A DNA stretch of 64,000 nucleotides, taken from assembly GCA_030386875.1 (NCBI GenBank), contig CM059575.1, positions 49,072,859 through 49,136,858 on the forward strand. The letters run 5' to 3'. Origin of the DNA: Morinoia aosen (lineage: Eukaryota; Arthropoda; Malacostraca; Amphipoda; Talitridae). The translations under genes and the position numbers were made by a program. Shown here one piece after another: positions 14,240-25,402 of this stretch; position 1 is the first letter of the stretch; each line of letters opens with the position of its first letter. The notes below the pieces were generated by a model that had not been told where the DNA came from, ran no database searches, and saw nothing but the letters and a program-made list of their open reading frames with translations.

Positions 14240-14453
14240 AAAAACAAAAAAATGCATTAGTAGGGTCGGAACTATCGAGACAAGCGCTAACATTGGCGCG
14301 CACGCAATAGACTACTTTGAGCTTTAAAGTTTTTTTAAGTCCATATAACTCGAAAGCTAAGGAGTTTTGGGCAGTTTATCATTCATGAGAATCGAATTAT
14401 TTTGAGTTTTTCTACCCATGGTTGGAATTTGTCCGCACAAAAAAATTACCCTG
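14240..14453 (-). repeat. Right terminal inverted repeat of mariner element
   Basis: This is the inverted partner of 12580-12795. It ends ACCCTG at 14453 and is followed by the target dinucleotide TA. Confidence 0.75.
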
Positions 14454-14455
14454 TA

Positions 14456-15515
14456 TAAAACGTAGCGTTTCGATGTAACCATCATCTTTAGGCTGAAAAA
14501 AACGAAGTAGAAAACTTTTATGCAGCCACATTGATAGAATAATGTATATCAATCGCTCAAGCAAAATCAGACGCAATAAAAAACAGAAAATCACATTGTA
14601 GACCGACTACAATTAAAGAAGTAATTTTTGTACCATAGGAATATCGATCACCAGCTGACTAGTTAATACTGCATTACTGTTGCATGTTCATGGCAACAGA
14701 GACATAGGAGAAATGGACGATCGAGCTTATGTTTAAACTTCTTCCCCGCAATCCTATTGAATAATTTTAGAGCAATGAAATTATGAGTATTTACGTTAAG
14801 GGCCGATTTAAGCTTGTGAATACGCAATGCTTCAATTTTTTTTAATGTGCTCTTCTATAAAAACATTTTATAACATTTTTGTGTTTAAACAAATATCATC
14901 ATTCGAGGGCTCACAACTATGATCAACACGGAAATGGTTCAAAATAGAGCCTTGATATTTGTGCGCATCAGGTTTTGTTTCAGAGTCATCCTAGTCATGT
15001 CAATGTAACATTAATGTTTGTGGTATATTGGTGTGGTTAAGGAAAAATATTTTTTAACATTGTCCTTAATTTGAGCAAGTAGGTCATCATTAATTTAATT
15101 CAGGAAGCAACGTGAGCTTGGCGGGAACAATGATTTAGAGTCGGTGGCACTCTACGCTAATAGCCGCCTCACTGCCCCGGGCCAGCAACTCGCCGCCCTT
15201 TCTTCCAGTCGGGACGCTGTAAGTAAAGCATAATAGCTATGTTATTAATACACAGACACTTGATCCTTACCCACTATACAGGGAGTTAGTAATTAAATTT
15301 TACGTGCTTGACGAGCCAGCATCAAACATGCAACTCATTTGTGAATTGCTCAAAGAATGAAAGTAATGCTTCGAGTCCCAGAAAAATGTCCATAATATAA
15401 ATGGCAGGGGTTCGGGAACTTCAAATTTGGCAATATCGGCAAGCTGCTACACCTTAAGGCAGACACCTCAAAGAGTCGATCCCCTGGTAGTGGAGTTGAG
15501 TCCGCCTGTCCTGAG
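14456..15515. other. Unassigned sequence
   Basis: No gene or element ends recognised. Composition becomes GC-richer after about 15100. Confidence 0.4.
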
Positions 15516-15532
15516 TCCAGTAAGTGCAGCAA

Positions 15533-15640
15533 CCGCCGAGCGCCTCGGGAAGGGGAGCCCGGAAGCTCAGACTCCAATCTCGCAGGATTCCTACCCCGTC
15601 CAGCTCTCTCCCTCCACCTCCGGGCAGCTACAGCACCACC
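15533..15640. repeat. GC-rich block related to the repeat at 16.0-16.2 kb
   Basis: Bases 15533-15562 (GCCGAGCGCCTC ... GAGCCCGGA) match the 40-bp tandem unit at 16090-16236 in direct orientation. The following stretch (CTCGCAGGATTCC to CCACCTCC, about 15578-15625) matches 16033-16078 in inverted orientation. The two sites are therefore rearranged relatives about 500 bp apart. An open frame across it on either strand is probably a by-product of high GC content. Confidence 0.55.
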
Positions 15641-15659
15641 TCCGAGCATCAACAGCAAT

Positions 15660-15775
15660 GTTAGGTTAGGGTAATTTAGGTTAGTTCAAGTTAACTTAAG
15701 TTAGGTAAGTAGGTTAGGTTAGGTTAGGTTAGGTTGGGTAAGGTTAGGCCAAGTTCAGTTAAGGTTAAGTTAAAA
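15660..15775 (+). repeat. Interstitial TTAGG-like tract
   Basis: The stretch contains repeated TTAGG and degenerate versions (TTAAG, TTGGG, TCAAG), with five consecutive AGGTT units near 15711-15735. TTAGG is the telomeric repeat of most arthropods. This short degenerate run is more likely an interstitial tract or an AGGTT-rich repeat than a telomere, because unrelated DNA continues on both sides. Confidence 0.6.
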
Positions 15776-16089
15776 AAGTTTGAAAAGGCCTCTTCTTCAG
15801 TGCCGAGATGGAGGGTCGAATGGCCAAACACCAGCGGTCGTTGTTGTAACTTATTATAATGATTTGATGCAGGTTAAATTTGGTATTCCGCTGTACTAAG
15901 TACTTACTAAGTACTTGTTGTGTTTATAATGCAGTGATTAATAATAACTGTATAACGAACAGATAGGTTAATAAACCTCAGAATTATTACATAGTTAAAT
16001 AATTGGCGCGAATGGCAACTTGATGTAGCAACACGGAGGTGGAAGGAGAGGGCTGAGCGTGGTAGAAATCCTGCGAGATTTTAGTTTGA

Positions 16090-16236
16090 AGCGTTGAAGC
16101 CAAGTGCCTCCGGTAGGGGAGCCCGGACCAGCGTTGAAGCCGAGCGCCTCCGGTAAGGGAGCCCGGACCAGCGTTGAAGCCGAGTGCCTCCGGTAGGGGA
16201 GCCCGGACCAGCGTTGAAGCCGAGTGCCTCCGGCAA
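16090..16236 (+). repeat. 40-bp tandem repeat, about 3.7 copies
   Basis: Units start at 16090, 16130, 16170 and 16210 (partial), each AGCGTTGAAGCC ... GGGAGCCCGGACC. Copies differ by only one to three bases (CAAGTG, CGAGCG, CGAGTG; GTAGGG, GTAAGG). There is no coding role that I can see. Confidence 0.85.
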
Positions 16237-16455
16237 GTTAGTATCTATAGTGCTCACGAAAAACTTAGATAACTGGCTGAATAGATGGTGGAGGAAACCG
16301 CAGTTGACGCCTCTTAAGTGTAGGGTAGGAAGTCATGGACAAGTCTGAAAATTGGTGCTGACGCACGCCACAATACACTTCCGTCCTACAGTCGGACTTC
16401 AAGAAGCGCGGAAACTGCGGGGCCAAGAATTAATTCGTACGTCCAGCGCTTTATA

Positions 16456-17795
16456 CACGATGTGTTTTAGATACGTGACCCAAAAAATCTTAAATAACTT
16501 TTGATACAATGAAAGGATTTTTGAAAACAAAACGGCATTAGAATCCTGAGATTTTTATCTTTTAATTGGACTAACTTTTAAAGATGAAATTTTTCATGTG
16601 GCGTTCACTCGACTGCAAGCAATATTGGGCGCGTGTTCGCATGCTTCTCATTGCAGCCCTGGTTAGGGTGGAACCGATCAATCATATTTTTGAGATGATG
16701 GCATCCTTGAGTCAGATCCGTCGGTTTGTCACGATAAACCCTTGAAAAATCCAATGGGGATAGGTCAGGAGACCTTGCACGCCACTCAACGTCGCCGAAT
16801 CTTGAAATCAGCTTTCCGGGAAACTGGTTACACAGGATGCCTATGTTATCCCTTGGAGTATGGCACGTGGTTCCGTGCTGCTGGAAGTCTAGATTTGCAA
16901 CATTCATGGTGTTCACTGTGGGAATTAAGAAGGTGTTTTACATGTCTTAGTATAGCTGACCGTTAACAATTACTTCTTGGCCATTGTTGTCCTCGAAAAA
17001 ATAGGGACCAATAATGCCATACTCCATGAAACCGCACCAAACAGTTACCTTTTCTGAATGAAGTGGTGTTTGCATAATCGCCATGGGATTTTCAATAGCC
17101 CAAAATCTCATGTTCTGTTTCTTTACACATTCGTTCAAATTGAATGGAGCTTCGCTCGACAAAATTAAGCTTTTTGGAAATTCAAGGTCCTCTTCCTCCT
17201 CCAAGAAACACTCACAGATATTCTTCCTGCGTCCAAAATCAGTTTCCTGTAACTTTTGACAAAATTAATTTGAACTTTATACTCTTGCACTGTCAACCAT
17301 TTCTTCAAAATCTGAACAGAATAATGACTCATCCCTAATTGTTGTGATAGGTGCCTAAGACTGATGTTGGGATTCCTTTCCACAATCTCCTTGGATTTTT
17401 CAACATTCAATCTGACAGTAACTTTGCAGGGTCTTCCTTCTTGTTTCTTCTTCGCCAGATTCCCACAGTTGGCTAAATTCTTCACGTATCTGTAAATGAC
17501 CTTCGACGGAGAGCTTCTCTGGGCTAAGAGAATGCTCCTTCCATTAAAAAAGTATGCAGTGCTTATGAAAGCTAGTTGTTCTTCCGTCCATTTCGTCATC
17601 TTGGCGGCAGTTTTAAAACAAGATGAATTTTACTGTATCCTCTGATTCTTATTTTGACTGCTGTCTCATGAATACGCATGCACCAAATAAAAGATATAAA
17701 TCTCAGGATTCTCCTGCTGTTTTGTTTTCAAAAATCTGTTCATTGTATCAAAAGTTATTAAAGTTTTTTCGCATCCCGTATTTAACAACACCCTG
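16456..17795 (-). mobile_element. Tc1/mariner-superfamily element, degenerate
   Basis: The right end CCCTG (17791-17795) is followed by TA. The left end (CACGATGTGTTTTAGATACG, 16456 on) is preceded by TA and matches the inverted right end CAGGGTGTTGTTAAATACGG with several changes. The inverted repeats extend inward about 110 bp, with the shared block TAACTTTTGATACAATGAA. The 1,340-bp element carries a minus-strand transposase. Confidence 0.75.
16605..17599 (-). pseudogene. Mariner-like transposase, catalytically dead
   Basis: The protein starts MTKWTEEQLAFI (17599) with an N-terminal helix-turn-helix region (LRHLSQQLGMSHYSVQILKK). The core follows after a frame change near 17180. The first catalytic site reads LILSSEAPFNLNE, with Ser where relatives have Asp. 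The second reads FQQHGTTCHT, with His for Asp. Only the third, RSPDLSPLDF, is normal. Frames change again near 16950. With two of three catalytic aspartates gone plus frameshifts, it cannot transpose itself. Its family is a widespread insect mariner-like lineage. Confidence 0.75.
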
Positions 17796-17797
17796 TA

Positions 17798-20700
17798 TTC
17801 TGAATGTAAATAAACATATTTATTGACTGCCTTAAATCCAGCGTAAATCTAATAGCGCTCGTACACTAAAATGAATTAGCCAGTATACGCCTTCGATGAC
17901 GTACCCTTTGAATTTTTTCTGGTATGCTTTTCGTACAGCGTCTTCCAGAATGGCATTTGTTGGTGTTAAATATGTTTCCGTGTTCATTAAATTTATCACC
18001 TGCTTTTCTTCCAGTAGTATCGCTCTAAACTCTTCCATCAAATTTAGTTTGAAATTGTTCACCAGTAGCTCACACATTTATTTCACCGTAGGTTATGATG
18101 ATGAATATTTGTTGTTTCTTTGTTACATGCATGGTTGAACTCAGGTAAAATTAAATTTTCAAAAGTGAAATGTAAATGCAAACAGCTTTGATAAATTAAA
18201 AGTGGTATGCAGGATACAAAATTCGATCAATAATGATCAAAAACTACAATCGATCCAAAATCAATCCTTGATGAGTAATAGATGTTTAAAAATCCCAACA
18301 CTTTTTGTGAAAGACTCTTATAACTAAAAACATTGAGGATAAAGAAGTTTGAACTGTTAGTTCTATGAAAAATATTTTATTCTTTAAATATAGTATCCAA
18401 GCGTGTTTAGTCTGCCTATTTTTTGTATATTCAGTTGAATTGAAAATAAAGCCAGGAGTTTTTCAGGAGAGATTGATTACACTAAAATATGGAAATCATA
18501 CAAAATAATGACTCGTTTCATTATTTCAATGCGCTAAACCGTAGAAATTATACGAGTCTCGCCAGTGATAACAATTAAGGCTGTTATGATCTTTCTAGTA
18601 TCCTTATTAAAATGCTTTCCAAAATTCTGCGCTTCATTTCCCTGCCACTCTCAAAGTATGAGCTTTTCTTCAATACGTTAGAATTTTCTAGCTCTTTTAT
18701 CGCTTTAAAAACATGTTCGACCTCACGGATATCGAGTAAAAAGTGCTTATTTCATCAGTCCCAAGCTTATGTTGAAGTTTGCTTTACAAAGTGCCAGTCA
18801 CCCTGGATCGTGTGTATTGATCATTTTTTTAAACACCATGTCTTTCCGTTAGTGGTCATGCTTTATATCAACATAAAAACATCTAAAATTCTTGGAAAAT
18901 ATCTAAATTAATTTCGAATGTCCAAATACTAAGCAGCACATGGCAAGTAAATACGGCAGACCCAGTTACACGATGAGGGTCGGGGGCGAAGCTCCTTGAC
19001 GCAGGCCAAACGCAGTGAAAAGCATTCCGTGCATCATGCGCGTGTGATAGAGCAATCGGACAAGCCAGAGCGCGTTTCCAGGTGCCAAATTTAAATGAAT
19101 AGAAAAGAGCAAATTGCTTCAAAGCATTTATACACAATAACGGGGGAAGAAAAGTAATGAAATGAGTTATTTTACAAGTATGTGCAAATATTTTGCTTAA
19201 ACTAGAAACGTATTTTAAATACTGGTGAATTCTGCCGTCAAGGTGAGTGATGAATTGCAAGCCAATTGCGTTGCCTCGAGACTCGCTTCGTAAATCGAAT
19301 TATTTTACACAAATGTCAAAGTTATATACTCGTATTACCTCTGCTATAAATGCGGTAGCAATGCTCTGTAGTTGTTATCTGGGAAACCTCATCCTTCATT
19401 GCACTTGGATTAGCTTTGTGCGATGTTTGAAAAATATACTTTACTATTTGCACTAATTTTTTTAGTTCATTTCGGGAAAAAAGGAGCTAGAAACTGCTTT
19501 ATACTAACCTATTAATAACAACTCTGATGTACAGGTAAAAACGTGCAGAAAGATACTGCTCGTTAAAACATGTTAATTCGAGGTTGCCCAACCATGGTTT
19601 TACGATCAAATTCGCTGATCAATCACATGTTTGTGCTCGTAAAAAAACTCTGAGCAATTTCCCAAATAAAAAAGTTTTTTTAAATTTATTTCACAGGAGG
19701 TCACAAAAATGATTTGATAGAGGTGTCCACCTAGACATTCAAGCAAACAAAGCCTTATTTTCAAAGAATTTGCATTAAGGCGCGGTCGAAAGTAAAAGTT
19801 CTTCAGCCGAGGTTGCTTTCTTGCGTGTTGTTTTTTCAGCCCAATCGAATAATTCTGTCGTAATTTAAATTCAAGACATTTAGCAGTCGAGCAGTGTTAC
19901 TGGAGGCTAAGAGTTCACATTTAAAATGGAAAGAGTGAAAAATTAGGTCAAATGTCCTTAGTAGTAAAGTCAAGTAAACTAATACAATTGCACAACCAGC
20001 TGTATCGCTACGACAACGTACAATGTTCGAAAATTTGGCATTTGGTGGGGAGAACGTATTTTAAACTAATAAAGATTTCAAAATTAACGTCGTTGAACTT
20101 AAAATTACTTACATCTATAAGAAATCAAAGATTTAGTAACTTATTAGATTGGCGGAGATGTGAGTTACAACAATACTACTTCAATAGCCTGTCCAAACAA
20201 AGAATTATTTTTTTGTACTTTCATTGGTTAAATAATGAAACTTTTGGTCACCCAGCTCGTCGCAAATTATTCTGAATTCAGAGATGCACGCCCAGAAGCG
20301 GAGCGGCCGTCTTCATGAATTTAGATTGGAGATTATAGATTATGCCAAAGTGGCTTTGACAATTTCTGACTACTTCTGATTAAAGCCTGGCATTTAGGTC
20401 ACGACGTCAATATACCTTAGCTGTTTTTTGCCTCGTTGGTCGGAAAGGTTAATAGTATTAAGTAGAACCATAATATTTCTTTTGTCAGGGCAAAATCTAG
20501 CCTTAAGTTAGAATTGCCTACTTGGGCGAAGGACTATTGATGAACCGTATCTTTGCATGAGAGTTTTCATGAATAAGTTTTCTATTATTGCGAAGCAAGG
20601 ATGACAAATCTTAAAAGTTACTAACATTTTATTGGAACAAAATCAACATTTTAATACGAAAACATAATCAAGCATTAGAGTAAACACGATAAGGACGAGT

Positions 20701-22183
20701 TGCAAATAATCAATTATACAAATACAGAATTGCTCTATTTAAACAGAACCACATTAAGTTACAGGATAAATGTGAACGAGTGAACTATACTGAACGAAAG
20801 ACTACACTGAATATTTAGGAACATATTATATGAGCCGGGACTATACTGAGCTGTATTAAACCGACAAGGGTAATTGGTGATCGTAAGACATGTAAAGAAA
20901 CAAATCAGAAATTGAAACCGGTGATAAGACTATGGCATTTAATTTAATTAAAAGTACGGGCAAGTAAACCATGTTTATTGACATTAATTAGAACTCGCCA
21001 GTGACGGGACAGAAGGATAGCGCAATACTAGAAGCGGCGTAGCTGTTGGAGCAAGAAAAAAACTAAGAAAAAGAATTCTATTTAAGAAGATCTGAGCCTG
21101 CTACCGACAATTTTTCCGTTTACAATAAAATTATTTTTTAGAGTTAGACAAACGAGGGTCTAAAAACAGCAACAGGTAAGCTTACTCTATATTTCCAAGA
21201 TCAGCTTCTCAATTACTGTTCTTGTATGTGGGGTTTTTCAACGATGACGTTATACTGGGGATTCTTCCGTCCATTTGAATTCGATGATTAACCTTCGTTC
21301 CTTATTCGAGCACTTCATAAGGACACAAAGTTTCATTGGTTTTGTTGCACAGCTCACTACACCATCAAAGGAAACAATAAGCATCTCGGTGAGAAGACAG
21401 AGTAAGATCAAAGTGAAGAATTAAAAGGCTTTGACGCTCGTGCAGGAAATCGTTTGACGGCCTCCTCTGCTAGAGCGAAGGAAGGAATAGAAAATGAAGC
21501 CTACCTGATTTCGTATTTCGACCCACAATCGACTCGTGCAACAAGTATTTCTGATTCTGTGATAGGTAACTTCGGTGACTTCAGAGAAACTTTTAGTTTC
21601 CGAAGGCATGCTGACGACGCTTGAATCCACTTCATATGGTGATTCTCACTTTAGCGTCGAGGTGGAATAGCAGAGTGTGCGTTCTTCTCCGTCTCATCCC
21701 TGAGCTTGGTGCTGATTTATGAAGAATTTAAACTCATATTTTCGTGACAGTAGACTTAATAACTTTAACATAGTTATTTAAAATAAGTCATATCAACGTA
21801 GAAATATTGCTTAGAACAATTAACACAGACAGGTTGAAGTTTAACTACAGTGTTGGCCCGCATAAGTTCATCGACTTCTAGTGAATCTGACGTACAGTGC
21901 ACCTACCTCTTACATATAATACGCCGGTCAAATGAATTTTTGAATACGAATTAAAAAAAAATGATGTTTAAATTTACCAAACATTTCTGAAACCTAATGA
22001 TTCAAGCGAGTACTACATCGTCAAGAATAATCCGTAAGATTACTTTCGTTTTATCCTATTCGGTTGTTTCAAATTTTCTGTTAAAGAAGTGGTAGTTATT
22101 TGGTAATATAGAAAGAAGCTATAAAACGAGAAAATAATAATTTGTTCAGGAAATTCATAATTCTTCAGACGGATGTTCATCAG
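17798..22183. other. Unassigned sequence with weak exon-like segments
   Basis: No recognised gene. Two minus-strand stretches have protein-like, charged composition: 17832-18077 (81 codons from ATG to stop) and 18587-18751 (55 codons, no stop, ending at TAA 18584-18586). Neither matches a family I know, and neither has convincing splice sites. A 107-codon plus-strand frame at 19952-20275 looks random. The rest is AT-rich and featureless to me. Confidence 0.3.
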
Positions 22184-22490
22184 GAACTTGCAAACGAAGA
22201 TAACAGCACGTAGTGAAATCATTTTAATTCTATTCCTTTCTTTACACACATAATCTATAAAAGTGAAGAAACTAAAAAACTAGTAGTCCTATTTTTCTTG
22301 AACATTTCGGAGTCCAGCTCCATCATCAGTAAGTCAGATCTTAAATTTACAATGAAAGCGGTTAAAAATGCAATGTTATTTTAATTTTTTTTTCGACTCT
22401 ACAAGTAAATGAACTAAATATAAATTTGCAAAGGGGTTGAACTGGTGGCATTATTAAGAACCGGTTTGTCTTTAGCTATGTACAATGATT
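22184..22490 (-). repeat. Left inverted copy of the Penelope-like 3' end
   Basis: Reverse complement matches 25403-25709 over its full length with scattered differences. It includes the C-terminal codons (reverse of GAATCATTGTACATAGCTAA), the 3' untranslated region and a degenerate hammerhead motif. Confidence 0.85.
22297..22333 (-). ncRNA. Degenerate hammerhead ribozyme motif
   Basis: On the minus strand it reads CTTA, CTGATGA, T, GGAG-CTGGA-CTCC, GAAAT, GTT, CAAG. Compared with the copy at 25560-25596, a C-to-T change after GAAA and a broken fourth pair of stem I make it a poorer fit, so it is probably inactive. Confidence 0.4.
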
Positions 22491-23225
22491 CTAAACTTCT
22501 TAAACCTCAAAGAAATAAAGGAACATGCTCCTTTATTTCTTGACTACTTGAATTCTAAACATCCCGCTATTAAATTTTCCAGTGAAGTGGAGAGATGTAA
22601 TAGTTTGCCTTTTATGGATTCTAAGATCACTAAAATGGATAGTAGTTTCAAGTCATCAGTTTATCGTAAAGAAACATTTACTGGTCTGGACTTGAGTTTT
22701 TTTAGCTTCTGTAGTTACAAATTCAAAATTAATGCAATTAATACCATATTACACCGGGCATACAATATCTGTTTAAATTTTAATGACCTGCATGTCAAAT
22801 TTACTAAGCTGCAGTCTTTCTTCTCAAATAATGGTTATCCCTCGGCTATTGTAAACAGCCATGTCAGAAGATTTTTAGACAAGAAATATTCAGATTTTAT
22901 TTCCACCGCTGATCCACTACAACGTCTGCATTGCGTTTTTCCTTACTTTGGTTGCTTTCTGATAAAATGTCACGAGAACTGGAGGTGCTTGTCAAACGCT
23001 ATTTTTCGGCAGCACATCTTCGCCTTATATTTGTTAATTCTCCTAAAATTGGTCCGTTTATTCGTTATAAAGATGTTATACTTAAGCGAATGCGGGCGTC
23101 CGTTGTGTATAAGTTTAGTTATGTACAATGTACATCGGGCTCTGTTGGAATGACGACATTACCATTTTACGTGAGGATTGCCCAGCATCGTGGTGTGAGC
23201 TTTAGAACGGGGAATCGACTTATGG

Positions 23226-25278
23226 TGGGTTCACATTGACACTCTTTTCACCACACTGAGCGTCACTTCGGCGGGCACATACACTGTTGCCGGGCTTGCA
23301 GGCGGGTACCGTGAGGTTCACTTGGACATTCTCCCTAGCCATTCTTTGCCGCCGCCTGCCCGTCAATCACTCCATCTACAGATGAGCCGTAGCCTGCAGC
23401 ATGTCATCAGTAGGGATGTGACATTGAACATATTGCATATATATGCTTTTGAGTTTATTTTAGATAGCATAAAATATGCCCGCAAGTATATATGCAGTGT
23501 GAGCATATCGCATATTTTTCTCGGAACAGCATAAAATATGACGAACGTTCATAACTGTAAGTGGCAGTAAACTGAAACCTAGTAAAACCCCATTCCTTTT
23601 AAATTATATTCTTTTTTCCATCCAGTTTTATATAATTCTTTTTGTATAACTGGATCAATTTTGTAAATTGAAATTTTTCGTAAATCAATAATAATTGTAA
23701 GTTGCTACACCTACTTCAAAAGTTTACTTTAATTTTGCGGGAATTAGCTCAAGTTTTTTTAGATATAGTTACCTTATGAAGTGTATTTGAGATTAGTACG
23801 GCTAGTAGTGATCTACAATCATGCCGAAGGTGGTTAAGGAGCATCATTTTTAGAATACTTCAAGGAATTTGAAGATTTTCAAGCCGAGGAAGAATTTCTC
23901 TATTGCATTTATTGCGAGAAACAGGTGAAATATAAAACTTTTTTTTCTCTCAGAACACGTTAGAGAAGTTTTGCGTGGTACAAGGTTTTAGTTTCTAAAT
24001 ATTATCACGTAGAACCTTGTTGGGCTTAGTGCACACTTTATCAAATTATTGTTATCGAAGGACATGAATAATTATTATTGCTCTTGCATAACAACACAGG
24101 GACTTCTTACTTCGAGAGCAATAAAATTAATGGATATCGTAGAGGAAACATTGAAGAACAGATATGATAAAAGGTAATATCAAGAGTTAAAATGCATTTT
24201 GGTGATAAACAAAGGTTTTGAAAAGATAAAAACAATCAACTCAATTTTGACTCGTGAGATCTCTGACGCAATGGATGAATCCATTAAGGAATATTCACCT
24301 TCCGAACTAACTTGCTTCACCTTTGCTCCTCTTGTTTCTTGCGATGTCGAGTGGAAGTTTTCGCTGCATAAAACTTTGCTGGCAGATAATCGTAGAAGAT
24401 TTGTTTTTGAAAATCTAAAATACCACGCAATTATCAAGTGCAACCCTCGAATTTGGTGCTAAAGTATATTCCTCGTATAAAAGAAGGGTTAAAAAATATT
24501 CCTTGCATTCATGAAAAACTTTATATGTACTTCAAAATAAAACTTGGATTAGATTACTTTTTTTTCGTTCGTTATCATCGTCCTTAATTCGTTTAGATTA
24601 GAATGGTTACCGTTTCAAAATATTTATGTTCAGATAAGTTATAAAACTTAGTTGAGAATTGTATACGCTTAATGATTAATAGAAAATTATGAAATAAATT
24701 ATTTTTTCCGTGTATGAAGAAGTACACTGTATCCTGTATCATTGTTTCTGCGCAATCTTCCTCACAAAAAATATAAATTTGGAGCTATTCAAGTGAAGCA
24801 TTTATATTGATACATATTTCTGCTTAGCATGTAATATGCGCTTCCACTATTATGCATAGAGTGTATCATATATGCATCGAGTGTTTCTACATATGGTTTT
24901 ACTAGCATAATTCTTGCCGAAGCCTTTATATTTTATGTTGCATATGCGCTACAAAAATCAGCAAAAACAAAAACATTAAAGAACGTGCAATCAATGACAT
25001 ACGAAATAAATTATTAGCGCTATTCTATTAATCATCTGCCGCTCCTGGCGAGAAGTACTAGAGCGCGGAGCGCAGTACCTCCCCACGTAGCGTCTGGATT
25101 GCAACTGAGCAGTGAGCAACACTCCGAAGTCCGATTACACTCGTCTGCCCGCCGACCTTGACGCTTCTATTGCCTGCTTAGCACTGTCGCAATGTACACG
25201 ATCGCTCCTCTTTCGCTCCGTGCACTTGCCCGGGCCCCATGGATGTGAGCTTCCAATGCGAGTGTCAATGTGAACCCA
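23226..25278 (+). mobile_element. hAT-family DNA transposon, deleted copy
   Basis: The ends are perfect 19-bp inverted repeats TGGGTTCACATTGACACTC at 23226-23244 and 25260-25278. It interrupts the GIY-YIG coding sequence of the Penelope-like element. Flanking 8-mers (ACTTATGG and GCATTACG) do not match, so the target duplication has decayed or the ends were altered. Internal sequence holds fragments of a hAT-type protein and many GCATAT-rich motifs near 23430-23540 and 24820-24950, which may be subterminal binding sites. Confidence 0.7.
23860..24462 (+). pseudogene. hAT-derived protein fragments (BED-like finger, C-terminal region)
   Basis: A short segment near 23860-23940 reads EDFQAEEEFLYCIYCEKQVKYK, with the C-x2-C of a BED-type zinc finger. 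Another, 24184-24462, reads KGFEKIKTINSIL ... FTFAPLVSCDVEWKFSLHK ... DNRRRFVFENLKYH and matches the C-terminal dimerisation-type region of small hAT/CGGBP1-like proteins common in arthropods. The catalytic middle is missing, so this is an internal-deletion derivative. Confidence 0.6.
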
Positions 25279-25402
25279 GCATTACGCAGCCCGGTCATTC
25301 TTCTGTCCGCCTTCATGCGGAGCAGTGCCAGTGCCCGTGTATCTGAAGATGATTTCGAAATTTTATGTTCTGCTTCTAATGATTTGGATTTGAGAATTTG
25401 CG

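Larger units (their letters stand above)
12580..14453 (+). mobile_element. Tc1/mariner-superfamily element with long TIRs
   Basis: The 1,874-bp element is bounded by CAGGGT...ACCCTG and flanked by TA on both sides (12578-12579 and 14454-14455), the target preference of Tc1/mariner elements. Terminal inverted repeats are unusually long, roughly 210 bp (12580-12795 against 14240-14453), with recognisable blocks such as GCGGACAAATT, CGAGTTATA, and GCGCGCCAA next to GTTAGCGCT. A broken transposase lies between them on the plus strand. Confidence 0.85.

Noticed and set aside
15350..15658. 102-codon minus-strand frame, Arg/Ala-rich
   Set aside because: It lies in a GC-rich repeat block also present, rearranged, at 16.1 kb; composition is explained by base content.
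15660..15775. True chromosome end
   Set aside because: Only a few clean TTAGG units, degenerate, with ordinary sequence on both sides.
18883..19260. 125-codon minus-strand frame
   Set aside because: Peptide has no recognisable motif and looks like translated non-coding sequence.
19952..20275. 107-codon plus-strand frame
   Set aside because: No family resemblance, no splice or promoter context, and ordinary AT-rich composition.
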